The notes below the pieces were generated by a model. That model was not told the DNA's origin. It ran no database searches and saw only the letters and a list, made by a program, of their open reading frames with translations. The translations under genes and the position numbers were made by a program. From the NCBI GenBank assembly GCA_036494575.1, contig DASXOE010000013.1, positions 1-64,000 of the forward strand: DNA of 64,000 nt, written 5' to 3'. The DNA comes from DASZFV01 sp036494575. GTDB taxonomy: Bacteria > Myxococcota_A > Polyangia > Fen-1088. How positions within the stretch are numbered: the first letter of the stretch is position 1; each line of letters starts with the position of its first letter. Positions 52,368 to 60,046 of the stretch are shown here, in pieces.

Positions 52368-52594
52368 GTGAGGCGGCCTGGAACCACCCGGCAAGGAATC
52401 TCTCCACGCGTGTACATCGGGTCCTCGCGTCTGGCGAGGCTCCAGCTCTCGCGGGTCAAACTGGCGACCAGGGAAATGGCATCGGCTCCCGCGATCGGCG
52501 TGAGGTCCTTCTCCGTGGGCTCAAGACGCGTCCTGTGGAGTATGGCCCTCGATCTTCGCGCCGCCGCGCGGATACGCCGCTCCGCGTCCTCCAT
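52364..52594 (-). CDS. Small partner of nucleotidyltransferase protein
   Basis: 76-residue protein with helical N-terminus (MEDAERRIRAAARRSRAILHR) followed by a segment LTPIAGADAISLVASLTRESWSL and a basic tail. Its stop overlaps the start of the nucleotidyltransferase gene, the typical layout of a coupled two-gene module. Family not recognised. It could be an antitoxin or structural subunit (inference). Confidence 0.6.
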   Translation of the reverse strand: MEDAERRIRAAARRSRAILHRTRLEPTEKDLTPIAGADAISLVASLTRESWSLARREDPMYTRGEIPCRVVPGRLT

Positions 52595-52599
52595 GGTTT

Positions 52600-53724
52600 C
52601 TATTTTACCTCGCTTTCAGAAATCGGTGTCCGCGACGCGATGAGCTCCGCCAGACTGACGCGGAGGGCCGCGGCGAGTGAGCCTGCGTCGCCCGCGGGAA
52701 CTACGCGGATCTGCGCGCGCGCCGCCCGCAGCTCGGCCAACCCGCCGGAGTCGGAAACGACGACGGGCACTCCCGCCCGAAGCGCCTCGAGCGTCGCGAG
52801 CGGCATGCCCTCGGCGCGCCCGTTTGCGAGGGTGCGCGAGGGCTGCGCGTAGACGTCGGCGACACCGAGCCAGGCCGGCACCTCGTCCCGCGGCACAGCG
52901 CCCGCGAAGCTCAGCGAAACTCCAAGCCGATCCGCGAGGATCCGCAACCGATCGCGCTCGGGTCCATCCCCGACCAGAACGAGGTTCAGCGTCGCCGGGT
53001 CGCCGGCACGCCGCGCGCAAGCACGGACTAGGAGATCGAGTCCCTTGATGGGCACGAGCCGCGCAACCGAGACGACGATTGGGCCCGCAACACCCAGGGA
53101 CTGGCGCGTGGGGTGACCGAGCCGTGGGCCGCGGGCCTTTGCAGGGCCACGGGGAACGAGCGGGGCGACGACGCCGTGAAGACCGCCCGCCAGAGCCGCG
53201 AACCGGCGCCGCAGATCCTCGCTCACGAAGGCGAGCTCGGCGCCGCTGCGCGCGAGCAGGCGCGCGAGCGAGCGGCCAAAGGGCAGCCGCTCGAGCAACG
53301 CGACGTCGCCCGAGTGCGCCGTCGCGTGGTGTGGAAGCGACGGGGCCGCCGCGACGACGGCCAGCGCGCATGGAGCCAGCCAGTGGCTCTCGACGCGCGA
53401 CCACCCGGCAGCGCGCGCCGCCACGGCGGCCGCCAGCGCGGCCGAGAAGCGCGCCGCCGCCCAGCGCGCGGCGAGACCGCCGACCTCGAGCGCCTCGGGC
53501 GCGCCCGCGCCCGCGAAGAGATCGGCGTGCCCGAAGCTCGAAGGCAGCCGCGTCAGCGCGAGGCGGCCCGCGCGCGTCGTGCCGAGCGGCGCGCCCGCGC
53601 CCGCGGCGAGGACGTCGACCTCGTGACCCTCGGCCAGCAGCGCGCGCGCCCGCTCGGCCACGAACCAACCGGCGAAGTCACCCACGCCGCGCGGATACGA
53701 CGTCGTGAGCACGCCCACGCGCAT
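52600..53724 (-). CDS. Glycosyltransferase family 4
   Basis: 374-residue GT-B glycosyltransferase. N-terminal MRVGVLTTSYPRGVGDFAGWFVAERARALLAEGHEVDVL, central VSVARLVPIKGLDLLVRA, and the donor-binding E-x7-E motif EGMPLATLEALRAGVPVVVSDSGGLAEL. Sugar donor not known. It is one base after the GT2 gene and probably makes surface polysaccharide or glycolipid. Confidence 0.88.
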   Translation of the reverse strand: MRVGVLTTSYPRGVGDFAGWFVAERARALLAEGHEVDVLAAGAGAPLGTTRAGRLALTRLPSSFGHADLFAGAGAPEALEVGGLAARWAAARFSAALAAAVAARAAGWSRVESHWLAPCALAVVAAAPSLPHHATAHSGDVALLERLPFGRSLARLLARSGAELAFVSEDLRRRFAALAGGLHGVVAPLVPRGPAKARGPRLGHPTRQSLGVAGPIVVSVARLVPIKGLDLLVRACARRAGDPATLNLVLVGDGPERDRLRILADRLGVSLSFAGAVPRDEVPAWLGVADVYAQPSRTLANGRAEGMPLATLEALRAGVPVVVSDSGGLAELRAARAQIRVVPAGDAGSLAAALRVSLAELIASRTPISESEVK

Positions 53725-53725
53725 C

Positions 53726-54517
53726 TCAGGTCCCGTCGCCGAGCGCCTCGGCCACCGGCGCGAGCGGCCCGAGAGCGCGCGCCCCGCGGCGTGTCCACAG
53801 CCGTCGCCAGCACGCGCGCGCGAGCAGCAACGCGATCGGCAGCGCGACGCGGGCCGGCCGCAGTCCCGAACGCCACGCGGGCCCGTAGACCGGGCGAACG
53901 GGCACGTCCACGACGCGCGCGCCGGCGGCGCCCAGGCGCGCGAGCAGATCGTTGGGGTAGCCGTAGCGCGCGAACATTTTCTGGGGCGCGATCGCGAGCA
54001 GCGCGGGACGCGACGCCGCCGTGTATCCGCACTGCGAATCGAGCAGATGCCAGTAGCCCGAGGCGACGCGCGTCGCCAGCGACAGCAGCAGGTTGCCGAC
54101 CATGCGGGCGCGTGGCATGCGGCGCCACCCCCCCGGCCACGCGAAGCGATTGCCCTTCACGTAGTCGGCGCGCCCGGCGGCCACCGGCTCGAGCAGACGC
54201 GGGAGATCGGCGGGATCCATCTGCCCGTCGCCCGCCATGACGACCGTCACCTGGACCCCGAGCGCCACCGCGCGCGCGTAGCCCGACGCGATGGCCGCGC
54301 CCACGCCCCGGTTCACCTCGTGCCGCAGCACCTCGACGACGCCGCCGCGCCGTCGCCCGGCGTGCCGTCGCGCCGCCGCCGACGTGCCGTCGGCGCTGCC
54401 GTCGTCGACGACGAGGATGTGATCGACGTAGCCGGGGACGGAGCGGATCGTCGCGGCGATCTTGTCTCGCTCGTTGTAGGCCGGGATGACCACGGCCACG
54501 GTGCGTCCACGGAACAT
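53726..54517 (-). CDS. Glycosyltransferase family 2, polyprenol-phosphate sugar type
   Basis: 263-residue GT-A enzyme with the VVIPAYNERDKIAATIRSVPGYVDHILVVDDGSADGT start, MAGDGQMDPADLPRLLEP (D-x-x-M in place of the strict DxD), GNRFAWPGGWRRMPRARMVGN, and TRVASGYWHLLDSQCGYTAASR. These match the DPM1/GtrB-like group that attaches sugars to undecaprenyl phosphate. A hydrophobic C-terminal helix (PIALLLARACWRRLW) may hold it at the membrane. Starts 12 bp after the kinase stop. Confidence 0.87.
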   Translation of the reverse strand: MFRGRTVAVVIPAYNERDKIAATIRSVPGYVDHILVVDDGSADGTSAAARRHAGRRRGGVVEVLRHEVNRGVGAAIASGYARAVALGVQVTVVMAGDGQMDPADLPRLLEPVAAGRADYVKGNRFAWPGGWRRMPRARMVGNLLLSLATRVASGYWHLLDSQCGYTAASRPALLAIAPQKMFARYGYPNDLLARLGAAGARVVDVPVRPVYGPAWRSGLRPARVALPIALLLARACWRRLWTRRGARALGPLAPVAEALGDGT

Positions 54518-54529
54518 CGAGGCGTCGGC

Positions 54530-56212
54530 TTACTGATCGACTTCGGTGGGCGGCGGCGGTGGCGGCGCGGACTTGTGTGCGTGGTGGTGCCTGTGCGCGC
54601 CTTTGTCGGCTGACTCGGGCGGCGCGCCCGCCGGCTCCTCGGCGAGCTTGGCGGCGGGCGCGGCTCCGGCTCCTTCGGATCCCTGAGACGCCTTGGCGCC
54701 CTCTCCACCGCTCTCGCCGCCGTCCGGCGTCGCGTCCCGCCTCTTGAGGTTGATCGAGAGGGGCATCTCGTTGATGACGCGCTGGTCGTAGTCCTCAAAG
54801 CCGTCCTTGCGAAGGATGAGCTTGAGCGAGTTCTTGCCCGTCAGATCGATCGGCAACGTCACGGGCGTCTCGCCGATGGGCATGGCTTCTCCCTCGACGA
54901 AGATGTCGGCGCCCGGCGGCTCCGACTTCACGTAGACGTGGAAGCGCTTCGAGGGATCGCTCACGGCCGTGAGGCGCGCGCCGCCATCGTCCTCGAGCTT
55001 CCTCCTGAGGCCGCCCTTCCAAACGAAGAAGCCGCCCGCCGCGAGGACGAGCGCGGTCGCGACCGCTCCCTTCCACTTGGCGCGCGGCTTGAGCGAGACC
55101 TCCGAGACGTCCATCGACGATTCGGAGGCGGGCAGAGAGCGCCGCCGCACCGACCCGGTGCCCGTACCCGACCCCGTGCGCGTCACGGGCGGGATCGTCG
55201 CCGAGCGCCCCGCGCGGATGCTCGAGCTCGTGATCTGCGCGCTGGCGTTCACCGAGAGGCGCGGCGACGGCGCGCCGCCATCGACGGGAAAGAGGTCGTG
55301 AAGGAGCTGCGAGAGGTGCGTGGGCTGGAAGCGCGCCGCGTGAACGACGTCGTCGAGCGCGTCCGCCATGTCGGCGGCCGTGGCCCACCGCTCGTCGCGA
55401 TCGCGCGCCAGGGCGCGCAGCACGATGGCGTCGAGCTCGGGCGGCACCAAGGGGTTCTGCTGTGACGGCGGCGGCACCTCGCAGCGGCGCACGCGCTCGA
55501 TCGTGAGCACGTCGTTCTGGCCTTTGAACAGGCGCCGGCCCGTGAGCACCTCGTGCAGCACGATGCCGCACGAGAAGATGTCGATGCGGTGGTCGACGTC
55601 GTCGCCCTCGGTCTGCTCGGGCGCCATGTAGGCGTACTTGCCCTTCATCGTGCCACTCTTCGTCGTCTCGGGCGCCTCGCCGAGCGCCTTGGCGATGCCG
55701 AAGTCGAGCAGCTTCACGGCGCCCTCGTAGGACATCATGATGTTCGAAGGCGAGACGTCGCGGTGGATCATGCCGAGCGGACGGCCGCGCTCGTCGGCGA
55801 GGCTGTGCGCGTAGCTGAGCGCGCGGCAGGCCTCGCGCCCGATGTAGGCGACGAGCTCGGGCCGCGGCGGGCCCATCGTCTTCCAGATGGCGCGCATCGT
55901 CTCCGAGAGATCGCGCCCGCGGATGTACTCCATCGAGATGAAGTACTCGCCCTCGACGGCTCCGAGCTCGAAGATCTGGACGATGTTCGGGTGCGCGAGG
56001 CGCGCCGAAAGCTTGGCCTCCTCGACGAACATCTTGATGAAGGTCGCGTCGTCCGAGAGGTGCGGGAGGATGCGTTTGACGACGAACGTGCGCTCGAACC
56101 CTTGCGGTCCCGTCACGCGCCCCTTGTACACGTCGGCCATACCGCCGCGGCCGATGCGCTCGAAGAGCGTGTATTTGCCGAACTGAATCGGCTCCGAGAG
56201 TTGCACCGACAC
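54530..56212 (-). CDS. Membrane Ser/Thr protein kinase with PEGA domain
   Basis: 560-residue kinase: glycine loop IGRGGMADVYKG, K46 in FVVKRI, HRDVSPSNIM (D152; the DVSPSN version common in myxobacteria), DFGIAK (170-175), and activation segment TKSGTMKGKYAYMAPEQTEGDD. After a linker there is a transmembrane helix (GAVATALVLAAGGFFVWKGG, about 380-398) and a PEGA domain (FHVYVKSEPPGADIFVEGEAMPIGETPVTL..KDGFEDYDQ) outside, ending in a His/Pro-rich tail. PEGA modules are thought to bind surface proteins or polysaccharide, so this kinase may sense the envelope. Confidence 0.92.
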   Translation of the reverse strand: MSVQLSEPIQFGKYTLFERIGRGGMADVYKGRVTGPQGFERTFVVKRILPHLSDDATFIKMFVEEAKLSARLAHPNIVQIFELGAVEGEYFISMEYIRGRDLSETMRAIWKTMGPPRPELVAYIGREACRALSYAHSLADERGRPLGMIHRDVSPSNIMMSYEGAVKLLDFGIAKALGEAPETTKSGTMKGKYAYMAPEQTEGDDVDHRIDIFSCGIVLHEVLTGRRLFKGQNDVLTIERVRRCEVPPPSQQNPLVPPELDAIVLRALARDRDERWATAADMADALDDVVHAARFQPTHLSQLLHDLFPVDGGAPSPRLSVNASAQITSSSIRAGRSATIPPVTRTGSGTGTGSVRRRSLPASESSMDVSEVSLKPRAKWKGAVATALVLAAGGFFVWKGGLRRKLEDDGGARLTAVSDPSKRFHVYVKSEPPGADIFVEGEAMPIGETPVTLPIDLTGKNSLKLILRKDGFEDYDQRVINEMPLSINLKRRDATPDGGESGGEGAKASQGSEGAGAAPAAKLAEEPAGAPPESADKGAHRHHHAHKSAPPPPPPTEVDQ

Positions 56213-56292
56213 GGGAGGGCCTAAGTCGGGGTTCTTGCCGGGGTGGGAGGCGAGGCAAGGCTTGCCCGAGAGCGGTCTATGATAGCCATCCC

Positions 56293-57147
56293 GTGGATGC
56301 GTCGCAAATCCGTCCGGGTGCCGATTCGCAGCCGGACGCCGGGGCCCGCCGCTTGGAGCGCGCGAGCGACGTGCTGGACACTCCGCTCGATAGCGTGCTG
56401 ATTCTCGGCGGGCTCGACCCCGGCGGCGGCGCCGGGCTCGTGCGCGACGTCCTGACCGCGTGCGCGCTCGGCGCCCGTCCGCTCGTCGTCGCCACCGCCT
56501 GGACCGAGCAAGACACGGGCGTTCACCGCGTCGAGCCCCGCGACGCCGCCGAGCTCGCCGACTCTGTGCGTCAGCAGGTTGCCAAGCGCCCGGCCGCCGT
56601 CAAAATCGGAATGGTTCCGGACGCCAAGCGCGCGGCGGCCGTCATCGAAGGCCTGGGATTCTTTGCCGGGCCCGTCGTCTTCGACCCGGTCCTGGCGTCA
56701 TCGCGCGGGGGCGCGCTCTTCCGGGGCGCCGCGGCCGAGCTGCTGCCGCTGCTGCGGCGGGCGACCCTGGTCACGCCGAACGCCGCCGAGGCGGCCGCCT
56801 TGAGCGGGCTGCCCGTCGCGAACGCCGCCGAGGCCGCGGCGGCGGCGCGAGCGCTCGCCGCCCTCGGCGTGGGCGCGGTCCTCGTCAAGGGCGGCCACCT
56901 CGGGGGTGTAGGCGACCCCGTCACGGACACCTTGCTCGTGGGCGCGGAGCTGCACGAGCTCGCGCACGCGCGCGTCGCGGGCGGCGACGTGCGCGGCACC
57001 GGGTGCGCTCTGGCGACCGCGCTGGCCGTTCATCTCGGGCGGGGCGCGCCGCCGCTCGCGGCCGCGAAAGCCGCCACCGAATGGCTCGCGCGCGCCCTCG
57101 CCGCGGCCGTCGACGTCGGCGCCGAGCGCCACCTCGGGTGGGTGTAG
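56293..57147 (+). CDS. thiD: Hydroxymethylpyrimidine (phosphate) kinase, ThiD-like
   Basis: 284-residue PfkB/ribokinase-superfamily protein of the ThiD branch, which phosphorylates HMP and HMP-P for thiamine synthesis. Visible are LILGGLDPGGGAGLVRDVLTA (in place of IAGSDPSGGAGIQADLKT), KIGMVPDAKRAAAVIEGL, VFDPVLASSRGGALF, VTPNAAEAAALSGL, VLVKGGHLGG, and the anion hole DVRGTGCALATALAVHL. The SDPSGG change and the 25-residue N-terminal extension make it divergent, so substrate is less sure. GTG 56293 used; an internal GTG at about codon 28 is possible. Confidence 0.82.
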   Translation: MDASQIRPGADSQPDAGARRLERASDVLDTPLDSVLILGGLDPGGGAGLVRDVLTACALGARPLVVATAWTEQDTGVHRVEPRDAAELADSVRQQVAKRPAAVKIGMVPDAKRAAAVIEGLGFFAGPVVFDPVLASSRGGALFRGAAAELLPLLRRATLVTPNAAEAAALSGLPVANAAEAAAAARALAALGVGAVLVKGGHLGGVGDPVTDTLLVGAELHELAHARVAGGDVRGTGCALATALAVHLGRGAPPLAAAKAATEWLARALAAAVDVGAERHLGWV

Positions 57148-57172
57148 GCGAGGTCCCACCCGAGACGGTGGA

Positions 57173-57486
57173 TCAGCGGCGGCGTACCCAGTACCCGGGC
57201 CGGCGTTCGTGGTTCGCGACGGCGACGAAAACTACCTCTGTCTCGCTGTAACGATAGACGACGCTAAACGGGAATCGCCGCACGACGTAGCGGTGGTGGC
57301 GGCCGTCGATACGAGGCCAGCGGTGCGGCGCCGAGAGGATGAGATCGAAGCCTCGCTCGACGGTTGCCAAGAATTCGTCGCCGAGCCCCGGCATGGCTTC
57401 GTCGTATTCATCCGCGGCATGATCATCTCCGCGTTTGAGGCGCGAAGAATCCGCTCCCGTCTTCTATGGACGGGAGCGGTGGGCAC
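57173..57486 (-). pseudogene. RelE/ParE-type toxin, split by -1 frameshift
   Basis: Two overlapping frames together encode one RelE/ParE toxin. From ATG 57486 the first frame reads MPTAPVHRRRERILRASNAEMI; the second continues at 57421 with HAADEYDEAMPGLGDEFLATVERGFDLI and VVRRFPFSVVYRYSETEVVFVAVANHERRPGYWVRR. Joining them with a -1 shift at 57421 gives a normal 104-residue toxin (AEMI-HAADEY). Read alone, neither frame is complete. It lies just downstream of an antitoxin gene, whose end it overlaps. Possible explanations are decay, a sequencing error, or programmed frameshifting; no clear slippery site is seen. Confidence 0.65.
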
Positions 57487-57712
57487 GACGCTGGGCTATC
57501 TGCTCTCGGACGTCGGACAAATCGAGCAGGTCCGCTGTACCAGCGTCGATCTCGTCGCTCCGGCGGCCGATCTCGTCGAGCCAAACCTTCTCGAGGTCTT
57601 TGCTGGCGAAATCGTTCGGCAAGCTGGCAGCGAGCTCTTGCACCAGATGTTCACGCTCGTCGGGTGCGAGTTTCAATGCAGCTTCGAGGATCTGCTTTGC
57701 AGCGCCAGACAT
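57464..57712 (-). CDS. Addiction-module antitoxin
   Basis: 82-residue protein: MSGAAKQILEAALKLAPDEREHLVQELAASLP, then DLEKVWLDEIGRRSDEIDAGTADLLDLSDVREQI. It matches the small antitoxin family found next to RelE/ParE toxins. The start ATG is at 57712. The toxin gene follows with a 23-bp overlap, the usual coupling in such pairs, though its frame is broken. Confidence 0.8.
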   Translation of the reverse strand: MSGAAKQILEAALKLAPDEREHLVQELAASLPNDFASKDLEKVWLDEIGRRSDEIDAGTADLLDLSDVREQIAQRRAHRSRP

Positions 57713-57764
57713 GACCCTCTCAGTGTACCGCGGTCCCGAGAAGAGGCACTGTTCAGGCGGCGAC

Positions 57765-58367
57765 TTAGGGCGCGAGCTCGAGGCGCAACATGGGCGTGCG
57801 CTTCGTCGGCAAGAGGCCCATGAAGTTGTTGGGATCGTTGTTGCGCACGAAGGCCTGCCCCGAGACGACGCTGCTGGCCCACAGCGTGGGCTCGCCGCCG
57901 GACTTGCGCACACCGATCCAGATGACGCCCTTGATGGGCTTCATGTCCGACAGGTCGGCGACGACCCAGCGGCCGTCCTTTCCGTTGGAGACGTGCTCCT
58001 TCGCGAGGTCGCACGAGACCGTACGCAGCGTCTCGCCGGGTGTCTCGAGGACGGTGCTCTCGTAGATGCTGACCTCGAGCTTGCCCTCCGCCCCGGCCTG
58101 CAGCCGCAGCCGGATGGGGCGGTGCTCGCCGTCGGGCAGCTCGAAGCGCAGGACGCTCTCGTAGGTCAGCGAGGGGAACGCCAGCGTGCCCGTGGCGCGG
58201 GCGTCGTCGTACGCGAGGACGAGCTCGCGGGAAACGCCGCTGGCCGAGGTCACGGCGCCCGACGTGCCGCAGCCGATGAGCGCGAGGGCGACGGCCGCCA
58301 GGACGAGCGACGGCCCGCAGGAGGGCAAGTCGCCGCCGCGCTCGGAGCACATGACTTCCCGAATCAT
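57765..58367 (-). CDS. Lipoprotein, unknown function
   Basis: 200-residue lipoprotein. GGAG lies upstream of ATG 58367; hydrophobic stretch LVLAAVALALIGC gives the lipobox Cys. The rest is a beta-rich domain: RELVLAYDDARATGTLAFPSLTYESVLRFELPDGEHRPIRLRLQ and VIWIGVRKSGGEPTLWASSVVSG. Family not recognised. It is divergent from the polysaccharide genes that start at 58.4 kb, with 51 bp between starts. Confidence 0.65.
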   Translation of the reverse strand: MIREVMCSERGGDLPSCGPSLVLAAVALALIGCGTSGAVTSASGVSRELVLAYDDARATGTLAFPSLTYESVLRFELPDGEHRPIRLRLQAGAEGKLEVSIYESTVLETPGETLRTVSCDLAKEHVSNGKDGRWVVADLSDMKPIKGVIWIGVRKSGGEPTLWASSVVSGQAFVRNNDPNNFMGLLPTKRTPMLRLELAP

Positions 58368-58418
58368 CGGCGACTCCGGGTCATTTCTGTACGGTCGCGT
58401 CACCGCCGATGTGAAATT

Positions 58419-59435
58419 ATGCCGTCTTCGATGGCGGCAAAGGTCGGCGTCGGCGTCGTCGGCGCCGGTCCTTGGGGGCTCACCGTGGCGCGCGCGTTCG
58501 CGCGGGCCGGCGGGGCGCGCCTCGTGGCCATCGCGGACCTGGACGCCGAGCGCCTGGCCCGCGCCGGCGCCCAGCACGCGGACGTCGTGCTCACGGGCGA
58601 GCTCGACCGGCTGCTGGAGACGCCGGGCCTCGAGGCCGTCGTCGTCGCCGTCGACTCTCCCCGGCACCATGCCGTCGCGAAGCGCGCCTTGTCGGCCGGC
58701 CGCCACGTCCTCGTCGAAAAGCCCATGGCCCTGTCGCTGGCCCAGGGCGCCGAGCTCGTCGAGCTCGCCGAGCGGAGCGAGCTCGTCCTCATGGTCGGGC
58801 ACGTCCTGCTTCATCATCCCGGCCTCGTGCACGCGCGCGCGCTCATGGCCGCCGGAGAGCTCGGCCGCGTCTTGTACCTGCACGCGACGCGGGTCGGGTT
58901 CGGCACCGTGCGGCCGGGCGAGAGCGCGTGGTGGTCGATCGCGCCTCACGATCTCGCGGCCGCCCTGTACCTCTTCGACGCCGTTCCGACGGCCGTGAGC
59001 GCGACCGGCGCGGGCTATCTGCAGATGCGCCAGCACGACGTCGCCTTCGCGACGCTGACCTTCGCCGACGGCCGCGTGGCGCACGTCCACGTCTCGTGGC
59101 TCGCCCCCGAGAAGCGCCGCCTGCTGACCGTCGTGGGCAGCCACAAGATGCTGACCTTCGACGAGACCGACGCCGAGCGGCCGCTCCGCCTGCACGATCG
59201 GGCCTTCGTTCCGGCGGCCGCGCGCGCCGGCTTCATCGCGCGCGCGGGAGAGGTCGAGGCGCCTGCGCTGCCCGCGATCGAGCCCTTGCTGGCCCAGTGC
59301 GAGAGCTTCGTCGAGCGCGTCCGCCTGGGCGCGCTCGCGCCTGGCGAGGCGGCGCGCGCGCTCGGTGTCATGCGCGTGCTCGACGCCGGCGAGCGCTCGA
59401 TGCGCCTGGGCGGCGTCCCCGTCGAGGTGGCGTGA
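58419..59435 (+). CDS. wbpB: Gfo/Idh/MocA oxidoreductase, WbpB/WlbA-like
   Basis: 338-residue NAD-dependent dehydrogenase: N-terminal Rossmann motif VGVVGAGPWGLTVARAFA, VVVAVDSPRHHAVAKRALSAGRHVLVEKPMAL (EKP), and LMVGHVLLHHPGLVHARALMAAGELGRVLYLHATRVGFG. With the acetyltransferase and DegT aminotransferase genes next to it, it fits UDP-GlcNAcA 3-dehydrogenase, which oxidises C3 so that the aminotransferase can add an amino group. The stop overlaps the next start (GTGA). Confidence 0.8.
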   Translation: MPSSMAAKVGVGVVGAGPWGLTVARAFARAGGARLVAIADLDAERLARAGAQHADVVLTGELDRLLETPGLEAVVVAVDSPRHHAVAKRALSAGRHVLVEKPMALSLAQGAELVELAERSELVLMVGHVLLHHPGLVHARALMAAGELGRVLYLHATRVGFGTVRPGESAWWSIAPHDLAAALYLFDAVPTAVSATGAGYLQMRQHDVAFATLTFADGRVAHVHVSWLAPEKRRLLTVVGSHKMLTFDETDAERPLRLHDRAFVPAAARAGFIARAGEVEAPALPAIEPLLAQCESFVERVRLGALAPGEAARALGVMRVLDAGERSMRLGGVPVEVA

Positions 59436-60046
59436 CCGCGAAGGGAAAAAAGAAGAAGCGCGCGTTCTGGGCCCACGCGACCGCCGTCGTCGATCCTGGC
59501 GCGCGCGTGGGAGCGGGCACGAAGATCTGGCACTTCTGCCACGTCATGGCGGGCGCGCGCGTCGGGGCGGGCTGCGTGCTCGGTCAGAACGTCTTCGTGG
59601 CGGCGGGCGCCGTCGTGGGCGATGGCTGCCGCGTTCAGAACAACGTCTCGATCTACGACGGCGTCGTGCTCGGCGACGAGGTCTTCGTGGGCCCGTCGGC
59701 CGTGTTCACGAACGTCAAGACGCCGCGCGCGGCGGTCAGTCGCAAGGCCGCGTTCATCGCGACGCGCGTGGGCCGTGGCGCGACGATCGGCGCCAACGCC
59801 ACGGTGGTGTGCGGGGTCGAGGTTGGAGCTTACGCGCTCGTCGGCGCGGGGGCGGTCGTCACGCGCAACGTCGCCGCGCACGCGGTGGTCACGGGCATAC
59901 CCGCGCGCCGCGTGGGCTGGGCCTGTCGATGTGGAGAGCCGCTCCCGACGAAGCCGACCGGCCGACGCGAACGGACCTGTCTGGCCTGCGGCGCCCGTTA
60001 CGCGGAGAGGGGCCGTGGCATCGGGCGGGCCCTCATCGCGAATTGA
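59432..60046 (+). CDS. wbpD: Left-handed beta-helix N-acetyltransferase, WbpD/WlbB-like
   Basis: 204-residue acetyltransferase of the hexapeptide-repeat type. The repeats run from about 15 to 150 (VGAGTKIWHFCHVMAGARVGAGCVLGQNVFV..AVVGDGCRVQNNVSIYDGVVLGDEVFVGPSAVF) with the DRPxRAxSR-like TPRAAVSRKAAF, and a C-terminal zinc-ribbon tail (CRCG..CLACGARY). It would acetylate the 3-amino group of UDP-2-acetamido-3-amino-glucuronate. GTG 59432 overlaps the upstream stop. Convergent with the aminotransferase, overlapping it by 14 bp. Confidence 0.85.
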   Translation: MTAKGKKKKRAFWAHATAVVDPGARVGAGTKIWHFCHVMAGARVGAGCVLGQNVFVAAGAVVGDGCRVQNNVSIYDGVVLGDEVFVGPSAVFTNVKTPRAAVSRKAAFIATRVGRGATIGANATVVCGVEVGAYALVGAGAVVTRNVAAHAVVTGIPARRVGWACRCGEPLPTKPTGRRERTCLACGARYAERGRGIGRALIAN

